From assembly GCA_014621425.1 (NCBI GenBank), contig JAANBB010000373.1, positions 1 to 40,362 of the forward strand: a stretch of DNA of 40,362 bases, in the 5' to 3' direction. Each line of letters opens with the position of its first letter. The first letter of the stretch is position 1. The position numbers and the translations under genes are program-made. Source of the DNA: Cylindrodendrum hubeiense. Its lineage: Eukaryota > Ascomycota > Sordariomycetes > Hypocreales > Nectriaceae. Positions 21,348 to 34,288 of this stretch are shown here, piece by piece. The notes beneath the pieces were generated by a model. That model saw only the letters and a list, made by a program, of their open reading frames with translations. It made no database searches and had not been told where the DNA came from.

Positions 21348-23489
21348 TTACGTGGAAACCGGATACCGTCGAGCACAATCTGTGGGGGTTTTGGTGCGTA
21401 GCAGGAGAATGCTAGATGGAGGATAATCGCATAGCAAAGTCGACGAGTTGCATCTGCACAATCGATCGAAAGGGTCGAGAGATCGAAATAGGGGTCGGAT
21501 CTAAGCGTCGCGTGAGAAACTAGTGAGGGAGTGGGACAGAGAACAGATCGTGTTTCGGGTGATGGCGTGGGCGATGGGAAGTAATTAGAGGGGAGACGGC
21601 GGGGATGGCCTGTGCTTGATGATGCGAGATCCAAGGAATCCCCAGAGTAGTGCTCTTCTGGGCAGCGCAACCGCAAACGCACGTCTGAGGCGGGAAATGC
21701 AAGTGGTGGTGGGCTCTAGGAAAAGTAGGCAAGATCGCGGGGGTTTGCGACGTAAAATGCAGTGTGCTCGATGCGATGCGACTCTACACACCTTGTTTGC
21801 TGCGCCGTGTCGGCCAAGTTGACTCCGGAGATCTCAGTGTTCGGCACAGCCGTCGGGAATTCCTTCCAAATTCCGGGAAGAGAGGATGTGGGAAAAGAAG
21901 AGTAGACGATGGGATTCAACGGGGCGGGTGAATCAGGCGGCTCGAGAATACGGTCGGCTTCGGTTCGCAAAGTTGGGTTGCGGTGCGCTGGATTCCGATG
22001 CTTTTGCTTTTTAGCACAATGCGCAATGTCTTCCTGATCCTGGGCCGTGGCTCACTTTGGACGTGACACCCGAAATCTTCTCCACTAACGGCAGAAGCAG
22101 CCACAATCGTCGCACCACGGTAGTCGTCAGGCGATGTCTTTGCTTTTTAGGGTCGCGGGCTCGTCCGATGAAGAATTGTCGTAGGGCCGAACCGTGGGGA
22201 TCGTCTATCGTGTACGCCGTACGGCCTGTCGTTTTTCGGGTTTCTTTTTTATGACTCCTTCTCAGCTGAAGGAGAGGTGGGTGCGTTGTGGATGTGAGTT
22301 GTGCGAGTAAGTGAGGGAGCGGGTTTGGGAAGGGGGGAAGGAGGGAGGGGGGGAGAAAGAAGGAGAGAGGTAGGTATTGCCAGAGAACACCGAGAGAGGG
22401 CGAAACTAGAGGACGAGCGGGCGGAGCGGGCTAAAGCGACTTTTAATTGTTCGTCGATTTCATTTGCACCGTACGACCAGGCCTACTCCATTGCCTCTAG
22501 GACCTAGCAGCAAGCCAGGCCTGTTGGTGCTGGCCCTGGTGCTTGGTAGGAGCTTTGGTGCTACTTGGACCGACACTGACGAGGACGCTGGTGAAGGCAC
22601 TGGGAGGCGCACGTCCGGGTGGGCAACTCCCCTATGCCGCTAGAGTGCTCATTATGGTTGCCGGGGTGGGTCCCTGCTGGAGGCATTAGCAGGGGTCCCG
22701 CCTAGGCGGCCCCCAGAGCTGGCCGTCCAAGGCTTGGGCGGTCTCCCAGCGGTCGCCCAGGGGCGCCACCGTTTGTATCCCACAACGCCCCGAGACCCAG
22801 GGGGACTTCAGAGTGGTGAGCCAACCTCCTAGCCAACCACTGGGCTCTGCAAGTGGGTGCTGTGCCTACCTACATACAGCAAGAGCCACGCCCGCCAGCC
22901 CGCCAGCGTCACTCTGAGCGACCCGTCGTCCCCTGAATCCAACCACGCCAGTCTTGAGAAGCCATCAGGGCTGGGGTCAGGCCCGATCCGGGATCAGGCC
23001 CTCAGAGAAACTCCCATCGTCCAGGCTAGCGAGAGCAATGGCCAGCTTCTTGTTGGGTGGCCAAGTTGCCCGTGTATACGGTACATGCCATGGTACATGC
23101 TCCCGCCATGGTGCCGCTGCGTGGGAGTCAGTGCGGCGTGGACCAGACAGCGGTCCTGTGGGGCACATCCCAGAATTATTACCACGTCCTTCCCCCTGTG
23201 AGACTGGCTGTGGCCGGGGCCTTCAGGGATCCAGGGGTTTTCCCAGGGGCACCTTTGGATTCCTGGATCCGCAGAAGCGGCGAGGCAACTCGGCCGGGAC
23301 CTTCTCACGTGGCTGCAACGGGACCATCACTGATCACCGCCAGCGCAAGCTCCGGCTCCCCATTGTTGTCGCCACTTCTGTTGCCGTCCGGCTCAGTGGG
23401 TCGTGGAATGTCGACAGCACCCAGCGCACTAAGGCGAGGCAGAGGCAGAGGAAGGGCTGGGTGTCTCACTTGGTGACTTGGATGATTGA

Positions 23490-23535
23490 ATACCTAATAA
23501 GTTACCTACCAACTTACCTACCTTACCTAAGGTAC
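23490..23535. repeat. TTACCTA/TACCTAAGGTA cluster
   Basis: Tandem and interspersed TACCTA words (TACCTAATAAG, TTACCTACC, ACTTACCTACC, TTACCTAAGGTACC) in about 45 bases, of the same word family as the clusters at 4430, 5093 and 39244. Intergenic. Confidence 0.75.
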
Positions 23536-26500
23536 CCAGACGCCACACCCACCGTGCTCTGACGCCGCCGGCTCAACCTGACGTCGTAGAAATTGAATAT
23601 CTCTCATCCAAGCGGTATGTGCAAGAGAGGTTGCAGGTGATGCGGCCATCAATGATGCACCATGCATTCCATTACTATGCCATGCGCCTCTCCACTGTGT
23701 GCTGTGGGAATCGGAGCATCTCTTGGTGGCTGCATCATGTGCAGCAGTCATCATGTACTCTGGGGACGGGCCGTGTGGATGAATGGGACAATGGGAGAAC
23801 CCGTCCAGAATCCTCCTACCTCAGGTCCCTCCGCCGGGCCATCCCTTCATCCAGGTCCAGCCCAGTTCAGCCAAAACCGTCTTGTCACAAGTTCTCCCAG
23901 CATTTTCCTGACTCCGGTCTTGTCTCAAGCACGGCCGCTCTCCAACCCGACAGCAATGGCCAACGCTCACGATCGACGACGGCTCATTCGGGAAGGCCCT
24001 TAACGCTCGGGGCACTGCGGCAAAGCACACGTACGTGCTGCAGTAGTATGTAGAATCCTTTACCCCCGTGTTTCATTCTGCACCTGTCGCAAGAAGGTTC
24101 CTAGCAACCCCCGTGTCCAGATCTGTTGAGCTGTTCTGCGTATCGAGTGGAAGAGATGCAAGCAGCACCCACCCCTGCCAGGCATCGGACATTGACGAGC
24201 CGACAACTGGAAAGTGGTTGCAGGAAACGAGTGGCATACGATACAGCGAAGCAGCCCAGGGCAAGAGTGTAGCGTCACAATCTGCCCGGTGAGCCGCATT
24301 AATTGAAACTGACTCCAGGACAAGGCGAGCGACGGATCCAACCTCGAAAACCGCCTGTGAGGATGATTCGACAAATGATGGGGCTGCCAGCAACACAACG
24401 ATGCACTCCTCGACATATGCCCGTTTGTGAGAGGCCAGCGGGTGGGTAATGATGGGATAATGACCCATCTTCGTTATGCGGCCAGATGACTGACGCAACT
24501 CACCCATGGGGGACGCAAGCCCCTCAGGTTCGCTACAACCCCTGTGAGATCAAGCACTCGCTGAGACGGACTGAACAGATTCTGGTGGCCACCGTGGACG
24601 ATGACGGCATCTGCAACGGGTTGTTACAGTGAGGCCCATCCCGTCCCTCGTGGGAGCCCTCCGCCGCCGTTGAAGAGTTCGGAGGCCAAAGAAGAAATGA
24701 AAGTGAGACAGGTTCCCCGATGCGTCAGGGGTGAGTGGTACGTAGAGTCAGGTACGTGTACCAAATCCGTTGCGTTCTGAAACGGAACAGCCTCCAAACA
24801 GCCGGTGGCGGCGTCCCCCAGACATGTCGACGTTTGCTCCATCGCGGGGGGGCTTTTTGCATGAAGCAAGCAGGCACAGTATGAAGAGCTACTGTATGCG
24901 CTGTTGGCAATTGCAACACCCATCTCCTTGCTTCACCTACCTGGATACAGTCCTCGAGAGTACCCGTAATTGCCCTGCCGACAACACCCCAGTCCCAATG
25001 CCCTCAAGCCTCAAAGGAGACCTGGCCATCGCTTGTCCTCCACGCGTTGCTAAGCGTGCTTTCCTTAACGAGTGCCAAATGCGCTGATAGTGCAGCTGTC
25101 AAGTGCACCGTCGAGCCGAGCAAGAGCACCGATGGCGCCCCGTGCTACCCTGGCCATGTCGCCGAGCAGGGACAAGGCTAGACCGGACTGGGAGGAAAAG
25201 GAGGCGGGTGGCCGGATAGCGAACCCAGGGTGTGACCCATGCTCTGCGAACCGGGATGATCGCTGTAGAGGTGGACGCAACCTCTCAAGTCTTGACTCTC
25301 GTTGCGTCGGACCATAATGGCAGGGCCGTCTCATAAGATACTGCGAAAGGCTGCGAAAGGCCTGCGGCTCAGCACTACCGCCTCAACCCTAAACTCTGTT
25401 TTGCCCAAGCCAACTCGTCGACAACTGCAGAGGAAACGCCTTTGGAACCCGCCCCGTCGTTCGAGATCGCCCATGGCCAACGTTACACGAACCGTGCGCG
25501 GGGCCGAGCCAATGGCCTGGAAGAGAAGCAAACAGCCACAGCCCATCCTACATAGGTAGTAAGTAATCGAAGAGGACTGCCAGCCGCACCTTTTCGACCA
25601 CGGCAGCGCCTGTAGCGTCCACTTTGAGCCGTGTAGACAACGAATGTGCAGCTCGACTGCTGTTGGAGCGAATCTTTGGTGTGGCCCTGGGTGCGCCAGT
25701 GCGCCGCCAGTGTACCAGTGCGCGTGGGCGGGCGTGGCGACGGTGAGCGGGGCAGTCAGGGGTCTCCCGTGCGCCGTGACATTGGAAAGGCAGCAGCGGT
25801 GGACTAGCCCACATGCGGTCTAGCACCAGCATAGATGCTATCCGCAATGCACCCTGGCCCTGAGTCGCTCCTTCCCATCCGACCTAGTCTCTGAAAATCC
25901 CCAACTGCGGAATCCAAATCGGAAATGAATACGCGATTCTGCTCGGTTACATCTTGTCCTTGTGGGACAAACGGGCTGGACATTTCCCAATCCAAGGTCG
26001 CTCCCATATACAAGCCGAGTTATATGGCTCTGTTTGGTCTGGACCCTGGAACAGAGTTCGTTTTCAGTCTCTGTCGGGTGTCTAAATGGCCCACCACGGG
26101 CAACCCGACATAACAGACGCAGCTAGCGACTGGCAACACGCCGCGGCGATGTTCGTTTTTGTACAGGTCAGTCTGCAGTCGTTCCAATGCGCATTGTCAA
26201 ACGAGAATAGCCTCTCCCGAGCATGGCAGCGTCTGGCTTGTGGATAGTCGCCGGCCTAGGGTGCTTCCGTGACCCGCCCGTGTTCCAAGTGCGTGACCCA
26301 GCGAATCCTCAGCAAGCATCTCCTTCACCGGAAGGAAGAGACGAGACGAGACCGGACGAGACTGTTCGGGGCAAGCCGAGGGGTGTCGACGGGCAGACGG
26401 GCAGACGGGCACCGCCGCAGAGACCCAAAACAGCGGCCGTCTTTCCTTGGATAGGTAGGCACTCGGTCGGTCGGTATTGGCGAATGGCTCCCCTCTCCCG

Positions 26501-27770
26501 ACTGCGCACCGGATCTCGAAAACAGATCTTGCAGCTTCACACATCCAGCCGCCTGGTGCCGCCCGGCACTGTCTTGACTGCCGCTGTTCCTTCTCGTCAC
26601 AGCTCTCCCGCACACTACGTACACTAGGCACCCGTCTCGATTGTGTCGCCAGAGACTGGGGGATGCCGGGTTGATGATTGACCGGGTGCATCACGTCCGA
26701 GCGCGGATGGAGGCCGTACCAGGCTGTCCCATGCCAGTTTGTCCATCTAGCATTGATACCTGACCGGTCGTTCTTGTTGTAGTCGCCGACACACCACTTC
26801 CCTCTCTGGGAACGGAGATGGCACCAGCAACCCCGTCGGCTTGCATGCGTTTGGCCATACTACGCAGTATGTCTCCGTCTATCCTAAACCCGTTTCCTTT
26901 TCGTCCCATCTCGCTGCCATTCACATCTCCCTCTCGCCGACTTTCGAGAAGGATTCCAGGATCCATCTCTTACCCCCCCGCCCGGCACAGCTTGAACGCC
27001 ACGGCCCATTCCATGCGGCGGGACAAACACACGTGTCCAACCAGCTACCACCCTCAGCCATGGCACGGACTAACGTGCAGACGGCTTGGAGCCTTCACCA
27101 CGCCGGTCTTTTACGGCTTGCGCGAAGTCCTGGGTACCACAGTGCACTGGCTTCCCTTCTCAATGCAAGTTTGGCCCCGGGGGTCATCTTAGTGCGCCTC
27201 GTCTTAGCTCGCGGTGCAGCCAAAGCGAATCACGTCCTGGGCACCTTCAGCATCAGCTCGTCATTCAGCCTGCTTGACCCCGGAACGCAGATCGTGAGTT
27301 TCCTCTCAGCGACACGCATGAGCACCATTGCTTTTTCCCCGCCTGAGATCGCGCAAGCTCTTGGCGTCTACAGATTGCACCAGCCCTCTCATGAGGTTGG
27401 GTCAATATTGACAGCTCCCCACACAAATGTTCTGTCGTGGGTGGTGATCGGTGAACCATTATTGCTTTTTATCCAACCTCTCTCTCGCCTTTCGATTATC
27501 AACAAGGCCTGGTAAGCGCGGTTGTCGTTTCCATGATGCGTATTGGGAATGAACACGGCCGAGGGCCAATTTGCCACGGAACAGGGACACTACCGAGATA
27601 TGGAGCCTGAAGGCGGCTTTGGAGTGCGCCCTGACTGCTGCAAGGCATCAGAGTCAGCACCGCCGACTGTGAGATTGCCAGTCATGATTTGCGAGTACGG
27701 CGTCCATATCTTCCAGGTGACTTATGACTTCTAGCACCCCCCGCTTGGACCTGTCTCGCAGGTCTCTTGA

Positions 27771-27797
27771 CTGTCACTCACTGTCACTCACTGTCAC
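27771..27797. repeat. CTGTCACTCA decamer repeat
   Basis: Two perfect copies (27771-27780 and 27781-27790) followed by a partial third (CTGTCAC). Low-complexity intergenic repeat. Confidence 0.8.
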
Positions 27798-29817
27798 CTT
27801 GCAACCACGTGGCGACGCTATCACTGCACTCACCGGGCGAGCATCCGATTCCAGAAAAGCGCTAGCTAGAAGCTCCGAGACATCGTTGGTTGCTCAGTCC
27901 CCTCCTCCACGTCGATCACCAATAACAGCCAAGAGGCGATGTCTTCCTGCGAGCCACGAGTCAGGGCGTCTAATTGCGTGCGTCGATCTCCCGCGGCAAT
28001 CTGTGTCACGGCAAGAGGCAACGACTGGCCCACAGGCTGTCTCGTAATCTTGGGCTTCCAAATCTCCAAGCATGACGTCCCAAGTCCATCCCGGTCCTGA
28101 AGCAATGGATGCGCCGTATCAACTCTCTCAGTCAGCCGCGACACACCTTGGGACAAGAGCCGGTGTCACCGGGACCCACAGATGGCGAGTGGCGTGGCGC
28201 AGCACTTATGCTTACCCCGGAGAGCGGGAGAATTGTGCTGTGTGCCGGCCCATCTGCCCCAGTGCCCGCGGACCAAGTTGTCTCTCCTCGCAAGTGTTTG
28301 GGAAGTTGTTTCTTTGTCTTGGATCCAAGGATTCGTAGCCTACTCTGGCATATATGTCACTTGTTATATCCCCCCAGGGTATTGCGACTATTGACTTCAT
28401 CCCGGTCGCTTCCCGGTCCCTTCCCACCCTCCTTTTCGTGCTCATCTCCTGACGTCCGCCCATGGCAACAACTTTGCGACGACTAATTAACCATCCAGGA
28501 GATGCAGCAGAATCAACGGAGAAACTCAGTCGGTATTTCTTGCGAACTCTTGCAGGACCCTGTGCGTTCGGTTTCCTTCTGAAGTTACTTTCGCTCCCCT
28601 CGAGGTTTCATCTTTTCCCCTGACCAGTCGTCGGGGTTATCCAATCGCAACATGCCGACCACACTGGGCGTTATCGTCCCCTTGAACAGGGAACAGCCCT
28701 GTTCGAAATGTCTCGGCTCCTGTCCGGTCTCAATCACAGGTCCACCACAGGATGCACCTTTGACGCGGGGAGTTGCAGCAGAGCCCATCTTCCCCCACTA
28801 CTGGATATGAAGCTGCACACTGCAGCTTTTCAATTACCTGCGTAGCCAGCCTTGCAATCCGGTTCGTCAAAAGTCCCCGTGATGTTTCTACACCTTCTGC
28901 CCATGTCCCGGTCCCGCGATTTCACACCTGCACGAAGCGAAGCTCTGACGGCGTCGCCACACAGCTGACACTGACAGGCACCAACCAATACGCGACCCAC
29001 AGGATCTTGACCACATTATGGCCCTGTCACCCGATGTTAGGGCCGTCTGGGTGTTTTTTTCTTCTTCCAAGGTGAGCCCTGTCAAACGTACGCGAGTTCT
29101 TAGCGATGCCTCTTGGCTTCGAGCCCAACCGAGGGTTGGTCCGGAATCTCCTGGTCAGCGAGGGATCCACTGGGGGACTGGTAATGGCCGATGTTGGGTT
29201 GGGGTGGTCCTAATTCATTTGCCAATTCCCTCGCCGTGGACTCGGGTTGATTCACTTGGACTCGGAAACATCCTCCCTGAGCCTTTGGGTGGGAACACCT
29301 TCGCTATGGAGTAGCCAAGTGCTAAGTTGCTAAGCGAAATAGCCTACACATGGTCGCAGAATGAAGTTCTCGACCAGTATGGTACAGGGTAGCATGCGTC
29401 ACGTCATGACCGAGAGAAAACGGTATATGGACAACGCAAGTTGTGCGTTCGTCCGGCCAAGCAACCAGCGCGGCTCTCTGGATGTGGCGTACCGAAATGA
29501 GATCCAGATAATAATAAAAATTGCTATTTCCATTTAAAACCGTGCTGGTCCCTGTCCAAAACTCCGGGTTGCCCTATAGCTGGTGTCATATGTAACTACA
29601 GTGCGTTCCATCACATATCATCCTGTGCTCCTTCTGCATACGACGCGATTCTGATTCGCAGTAGACTGCCCGAGGCGGCGAGTAAGAGTTTCGTCTGAAT
29701 TAAATGACTGTGACAACCTGACATGAGTGCATGAGACACCAAGCTGGTGGTTTGTGAAGGGGTTTGTTGAGGCAAAGAAGCAAACATGAAGTAACTGATC
29801 ACACTGTAACCCCTACC

Positions 29818-30713
29818 TCACTTCTTCACCAAGAATCCAGAGCGCTGGGGCTTGACTGCGGTGCGATTCCTCTTGAGCAGCAAGTCCCTAGAGCTCTTGG
29901 CATACTTGCCCAGCTTCGGGGCCATGCGCTCGTCCACCTTTTTCGCCACGCGATAGACGGTGGAGCCAACCCTTTCATCTCGGGGCCCCCTGGATTCACG
30001 CGCAAGACTCTTCTCAATGGTGGTGATCTTTCTCCTCTTTGGGCGTCCGGCGGCGATCAGCCTGTCGTCCTCGGCCTCATCTTCGCTTGACGAGTCGGTG
30101 AGAAACTCGGCGGGCAGGAGGTTCGGCACCTGGACCTTATCGGTCCGTCGTTTCCTGGTGAGCGACTCCGCTGGCACTGATTCATCAGCTGCCAGGGCCT
30201 CAGCGGCCTTGGCATCATCCTCTGCCTTCTTGCGCTCCTCAGCCTGTTGCTTTAGGAGGGTGTCTCTTTGCTGGCGCTTACGCTTCTGCGCTGCGGCTTG
30301 TCTAGATAAGATGTCAATAAACCGCTGGCGGCAGGTAAACATGAATGGGAATAGACTCACTCTCGAGCGGCCTTAACGGCTGCGAAGGCGGACTTCTTGA
30401 TATCCGATGTTACCTTCGTAGTCGACACAGCCTCGGGCGCATCGTCATCGCTATCATCATCCTCTTCCTCATCAGCGGCCGGAGCAGCTGGCTTTGAAGG
30501 TGCCACAGAGACTGGCTTCGCATTATCTTCATCTGTGAACACCTTCATACTCCCCTGCGCGGATGCTGATGTGGCGTTGGGGGCCTCGCCATCCTTGGCT
30601 CTCACAGGCAGCTTTCTTTGCGACTTGGACTCCTCCGGGGCGGTTGAATCGATCTTTGCATCGGTGGGCAGGTCCTGGCCCGACTTTCTCTTTCGGGTTT
30701 TTGCTGGGGCCAT
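29818..30713 (-). CDS. UTP16: Bud21/Utp16-type U3 snoRNP processome protein
   Basis: Nucleolar component of the small-subunit processome needed for 18S rRNA maturation (family knowledge). Exons are 30713-30361 and 30301-29818, around a 59-base intron (GTGAGT donor, CTAG acceptor), giving 278 residues. The N-terminus is basic (MAPAKTRKRKSG), followed by an acidic EEEDDDSDDD tract, a predicted coiled coil at about 118-158 (QKRKRQQRDTLLKQQAEER) and the family core: LPAEFLTDSSSEDE, the PRDERVGSTVYRV segment and the C-terminal SSRDLLLKRNRTAV ... RSGFLVKK. It diverges from the mitochondrial TPR gene with 468 bases between starts, suggesting a shared promoter. The start is the first ATG; it sits directly before the basic nuclear-targeting stretch. 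Confidence 0.88.
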
Positions 30714-31181
30714 TGTGGGCGTGTGAGACTGGGTGAAGGAGGTATCTGAAATGAAGATGAGATGAGATTTAGGGGCTGTTGATGCGGTTTCAGTGCCGAA
30801 AGAAGACGGAAAACTATTCCGTTCCTTGTGTGTCGTAAAATTGAGAACAACAATCAGTTGGCAGAGGACTGTGAGTTGTTGCGATTGGGCGTGGAGTTTG
30901 TTGTCACAAGCTGGCGTCGACCAATCTCGAAAAAAAATTACATCTGAGGTCGGTTTTTCGGTGAGAGTTTGTTCACCTTGAAGCCATGCGACCCGTGATT
31001 GGCTGGTTGTGATGTGGCTGCTCCATGTGTGGCTGGTGCTCCATCCGACCTCACGCAATCACCCAACTGGCATCCTCAACCTCACTTATAGATCGCCTCC
31101 CTTGTCGACAAAGCAGACGGATTGGGATTTAAAATTCCACCTCACACTCAGTGATTACCATTCTATTCCTCAGCAGCAACC
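30714..31181. promoter_or_regulatory. 468-base divergent promoter region
   Basis: Between the start codons of Utp16 (minus) and the mitochondrial TPR protein (plus). It includes an A-run at about 30930-30937 and no coding frame of note. It must contain both core promoters; no defined site was recognised. Confidence 0.65.
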
Positions 31182-32281
31182 ATGTCTCGCCATGTGAGGG
31201 CTCGGCAGATCTGCACTCAGCTGCTGCGTGCTAGCTCAACACCGTCAACTTCAACGGCGCTCGCGTTGTCTAGTACGCACGCAATTCGCTCAGGACAGGC
31301 CATTGCTCACGGAGCATGTCAAACTAGATCATACGCTGCACCTCGTGCACCTCGTGCACCGAAGGTGGGGCCGTCGTACGCCGAGGTCTACAATCTTGAA
31401 GGCATCACCCTCCAGACATTTGAGGATGTTATTAAAATGTCTGGTTTGTTTGAGAACATGTCATCAGCGGAGTACTATGAAGTCGCGCAAAGGTTCGCCG
31501 AGGCAATTAAGAAGGGCTCATCTCCCTGGAGTGTTAAGTTAACAGGACGTGAGTGAATTAAGTCACACCTCTGGACCGATCAGTCGATAACTAACTGGTC
31601 ACAGAGAACGGCATTTCTGCCTCGGCCTTGTACGATGTCGGCTGCATCATGAGACACATAAGAGAGCCGAGGAGTTCACAGGCATTTGCTGTTGCAATGT
31701 GGGCATCAGCGGCAGATATGGGTCACCGTCCTGCCACTCTCTCCCTAGCCAGACAGCTCGCCCATTCCCACGCCTGGGGCCAAAAGTCGCAATTGAGAAA
31801 GGTGGAAACTCGCTTCAAGCAGTTCGTCTCCGAAGGCAGGGATCCGAATGCCCTAACTGTCGAGGGCGAGATGCTGTACGAGCTTGGAAAGTACGACGCC
31901 GCGGCCAAGATGCTGCAGCGGGCACTCGTTCTCGACGGGGAAGAGTTCGAATGGAAATCCCAGTGCCAACTATACCTTGGAAAGGCGTACGTGAAACTTC
32001 AGAGGCCTGTAGAGGCAAGGGAGGCATTCGAGTCGATATCGGATTCTGGCTCCAGCGAGGCGGACACCGAGCTTGGCCAATTGCTGCGGTCCAGCGACAC
32101 GGAGAAAGCAGAGAAGCATCTCTACACGGCAGCCGTCAATGGCAATCTGGAAATGTTCCGTCATCTCTCGGAGATCGCCTTCGACAAACAAGTCAAGGCC
32201 ACTGATAAACAGGTCATGAAAGATCACCAGCTTTGGGCGATGGAGTGGTCCCGTTTGGCGGACCCAAAGGAGCAATTTTGA
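31182..32281 (+). CDS. mitochondrial TPR-repeat protein
   Basis: Conserved-looking protein of unknown function, probably mitochondrial. Exons are 31182-31548 and 31605-32281, around a 56-base intron (GTGAGT donor, ACTAAC branch, CAG acceptor), giving 347 residues. The first 60 residues carry many Arg, Ser and Ala and no acidic residue, ending in an RSYAAP-type cleavage context: a typical matrix presequence. The middle (LYDVGCIMRHIREP, QAFAVAMWASAADMGHRPAT) and residues about 205-265 (GEMLYELGKYDAAAKMLQRA, LYLGKAYVKLQRPVEAREAF) read as helical tetratricopeptide or Sel1-like repeats, suggesting an assembly or translation role (inference). The start is in good context (AACCATGTC). It shares its upstream region with Utp16 and its 3' end nearly abuts the photolyase gene. 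Confidence 0.82.
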
Positions 32282-32368
32282 TGCCCTTGTACGATGCAGC
32301 TGAAGATGTACTATATGGATACTATCGATTGAACTACAGCGTTGGCTGTCTCTGGAAGTGTATCCTTG
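32282..32368. other. 87-base convergent 3' junction
   Basis: Only 87 bases separate the stop of the TPR gene (plus) from the stop of the photolyase (minus). Both 3' UTRs must be very short or overlap. Confidence 0.8.
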
Positions 32369-34288
32369 CTACAGAGTCTTTTGCTTCTTGAACATTTCTC
32401 CAATATTGCCATTGCCGGCACCTCGTTTGCTCGTACTTTCTCCATGCTTCTTTTTCTGGAGGTCTCCTTTATCATCACTCCTATTCAATTTCCCCTGCAT
32501 CTCTGTCCCACCGTCAACTGGAAACATCTCGCGCCAAGTTCCGTCCAGGACCCGATTGTCGTTGCCATACAAAGACGCACTGTATGCCGTCTTCATACTA
32601 GCAAGACACACAGTCCGTCTCTGTGAGAAATCAAACATTGGCTTGGGATATGTTCCACTTTCCACATCAGTCAACCCGTCGCCCTTAATGCGAACTCCTG
32701 CTCTCTTCTGGTCTGGCAGGGGGGCTTTCCAGGGTTCGTATATGTACTTCTCGTCCATACCGCTCAACTCAGGCACCCATCGACGAATAAAATTTCCTTG
32801 CTTATCCCACTTCTGGCCAAACGCAATGGGACTGTAGCATCGAAAGTACTGTGAGAAAAATGCCGTGCAAGAGAGCCATTGCCAGTTTCCTGCGTTGCAG
32901 GCTGGCTCATGATCCAACAACCATTCCTCGAAAACTTCAGCACCACGCTCCCAGTCAATGTAGCACCCCCCTCTCGTAAGGAAACAGGCGACACTGTGGC
33001 GCCCAAGATGGTGTATCCATCCTTCAACCCTGAGTTGTCGCATCAGGGCATCAATCCACGGAAAACCTGTAACTCCCCACTTCCATCTCTTGAACCAGAC
33101 TTCTGCTTCCTCTGAGTCGACGTGGTACTCTCCGGTCACCATGCCGGTAGAACTATCTCTCTTCGATGGTAGGTGCCAAGGGATAAATCGACAGTATGGG
33201 TTATTTGCAGTCTGGGAAAAAACCGGGCCCAGTACTGCTTGAGCAGCAAAATACATATCTCGGAATAGTAGCTGTCCGATGAGACTTTCGGGTGGCGATG
33301 AAGCGCCTTTGCCAAAAGACTTGACGACGTCTTGAACGCGCCAGTAGAACTCCCGCACAGAGAGGGATCCGAAGTGTAAGAATGGGGAGAGGAATGTTGT
33401 TGATTGAGGCTCGAACTGGGCAGGACTCGTCATGGGTTTCTGAAATGTAGCCGTGTATCTCTTGTCTTTGATGATCTTGTCGAGCATCTTCAAAGCGATA
33501 GTTTCTCCTCCACGATGTGGAGTTGTGGCAGACGGGAAGCCCAGTTCCTCCATAGTTTCAATAGCAAAGTCTCCGTTTGGTCCAGCGATCCCATTGTATC
33601 CTACGTCTATTTCTGTTCTCCGTTCAGAGTTGAGGTCGGGCGTAGTTTCTGGTTGGTCTTGTTCAAAATTGACAGGCACATCCCCAGGGTCGGGGAGATG
33701 TTCTGGAGCCGGGATCGGTCTGCGTACATCCCCGATTCTCTTACCAGCAGCTTGTAACTGAGTTATAGACATGGTTGGTTTGCCCCCATGCTTCTCGACG
33801 ACTTGGTCACTGTCCCATAAAGTTCGACCAGAGCGGATGATGACTTCAACACCAGCATCTTGAGCTGCCTGGATGACAACGCCGTCTCGCTCACGAGCAT
33901 AGGCATCCGTGTCCTTTTCAAACACCAGGTGTGTAACCTTCCAGGCTTTGAAGAGTTTGGGGAACAGCGTCTGGGGCGCTTCTCTCAGGACGAATAGTTT
34001 AGACTTGGGGTTAAGCTTGGTGATAGACTCGGATAAGTCATTTTGGCAGTCCAAACTGCGCGTAAGTTAGGTCCAGTGTGCCAATATCCATCAAATCATA
34101 ATCTTATGATTTACGTACAGAAATTGCCATCGATTGAGCCCTCCTCGTGCCCGATAGACGTAGTAAGGGTCCCAAGTGAAGATGGGCCACAGTACGGCAG
34201 GATCTAGATCCAGGGCCGCTTTTAGAGCCGGTGAGTCGTGGAGGCGCAGATCTGTTCGGAACCAGTAGATAACCCGTGGTTTTGTCAT
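32369..34288 (-). CDS. (6-4) photolyase / animal-type cryptochrome
   Basis: Flavoprotein predicted to repair UV-induced (6-4) photoproducts with blue light, and possibly to sense light. Exons are 34288-34119 and 34055-32369 around a 63-base intron (GTACGT donor, CGCAG acceptor), giving 618 residues. The N-terminal antenna domain starts KPRVIYWFRTDLRLHDSPAL, with GGLNRWQFL at the exon junction. The FAD domain contains TTFLSPFLHFGSLSVREFYW, FPWIDALMRQLRVEGWIHHL, then GRHSVACFLTRGG, and PACNAGNWQWLSCTAFFSQY. The WIHHLGRH motif supplies H406 and H410, the pair needed in (6-4) photolyases, which argues against a CPD photolyase or a CRY-DASH protein. The C-terminus is Lys-rich, a likely nuclear-targeting tail. 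An in-frame ATG at 34390 would add 34 residues; I prefer 34288 because it lies just before the antenna domain. Confidence 0.92.

Larger units (their letters stand above)
21348..29817. other. 8.5-kb stretch without a supported gene
   Basis: It lies upstream of the Far1-like gene and downstream of Utp16. No frame shows a recognisable domain; the longest (about 26841-27515, plus) has no in-frame ATG until 27060 and looks like chance. By eye the base composition is not AT-rich, so this is not an obvious RIP-degraded transposon block. It contains a TTACCTA cluster (23490-23535) and a CTGTCACTCA repeat (27771-27797). It may hold a long promoter or leader for the Far1-like gene, non-coding RNAs, or a rapidly evolving multi-exon gene that I cannot see. 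Confidence 0.5.

Noticed and set aside
26841..27515. 224-codon open frame in the gene desert, plus strand
   Set aside because: Opens with TTG; the first ATG is at about 27060. No recognisable motif, and overlapping frames are equally open.
21348..29817. Degraded transposon
   Set aside because: No transposase, reverse transcriptase or terminal repeats seen, and no obvious AT-rich RIP signature by eye.
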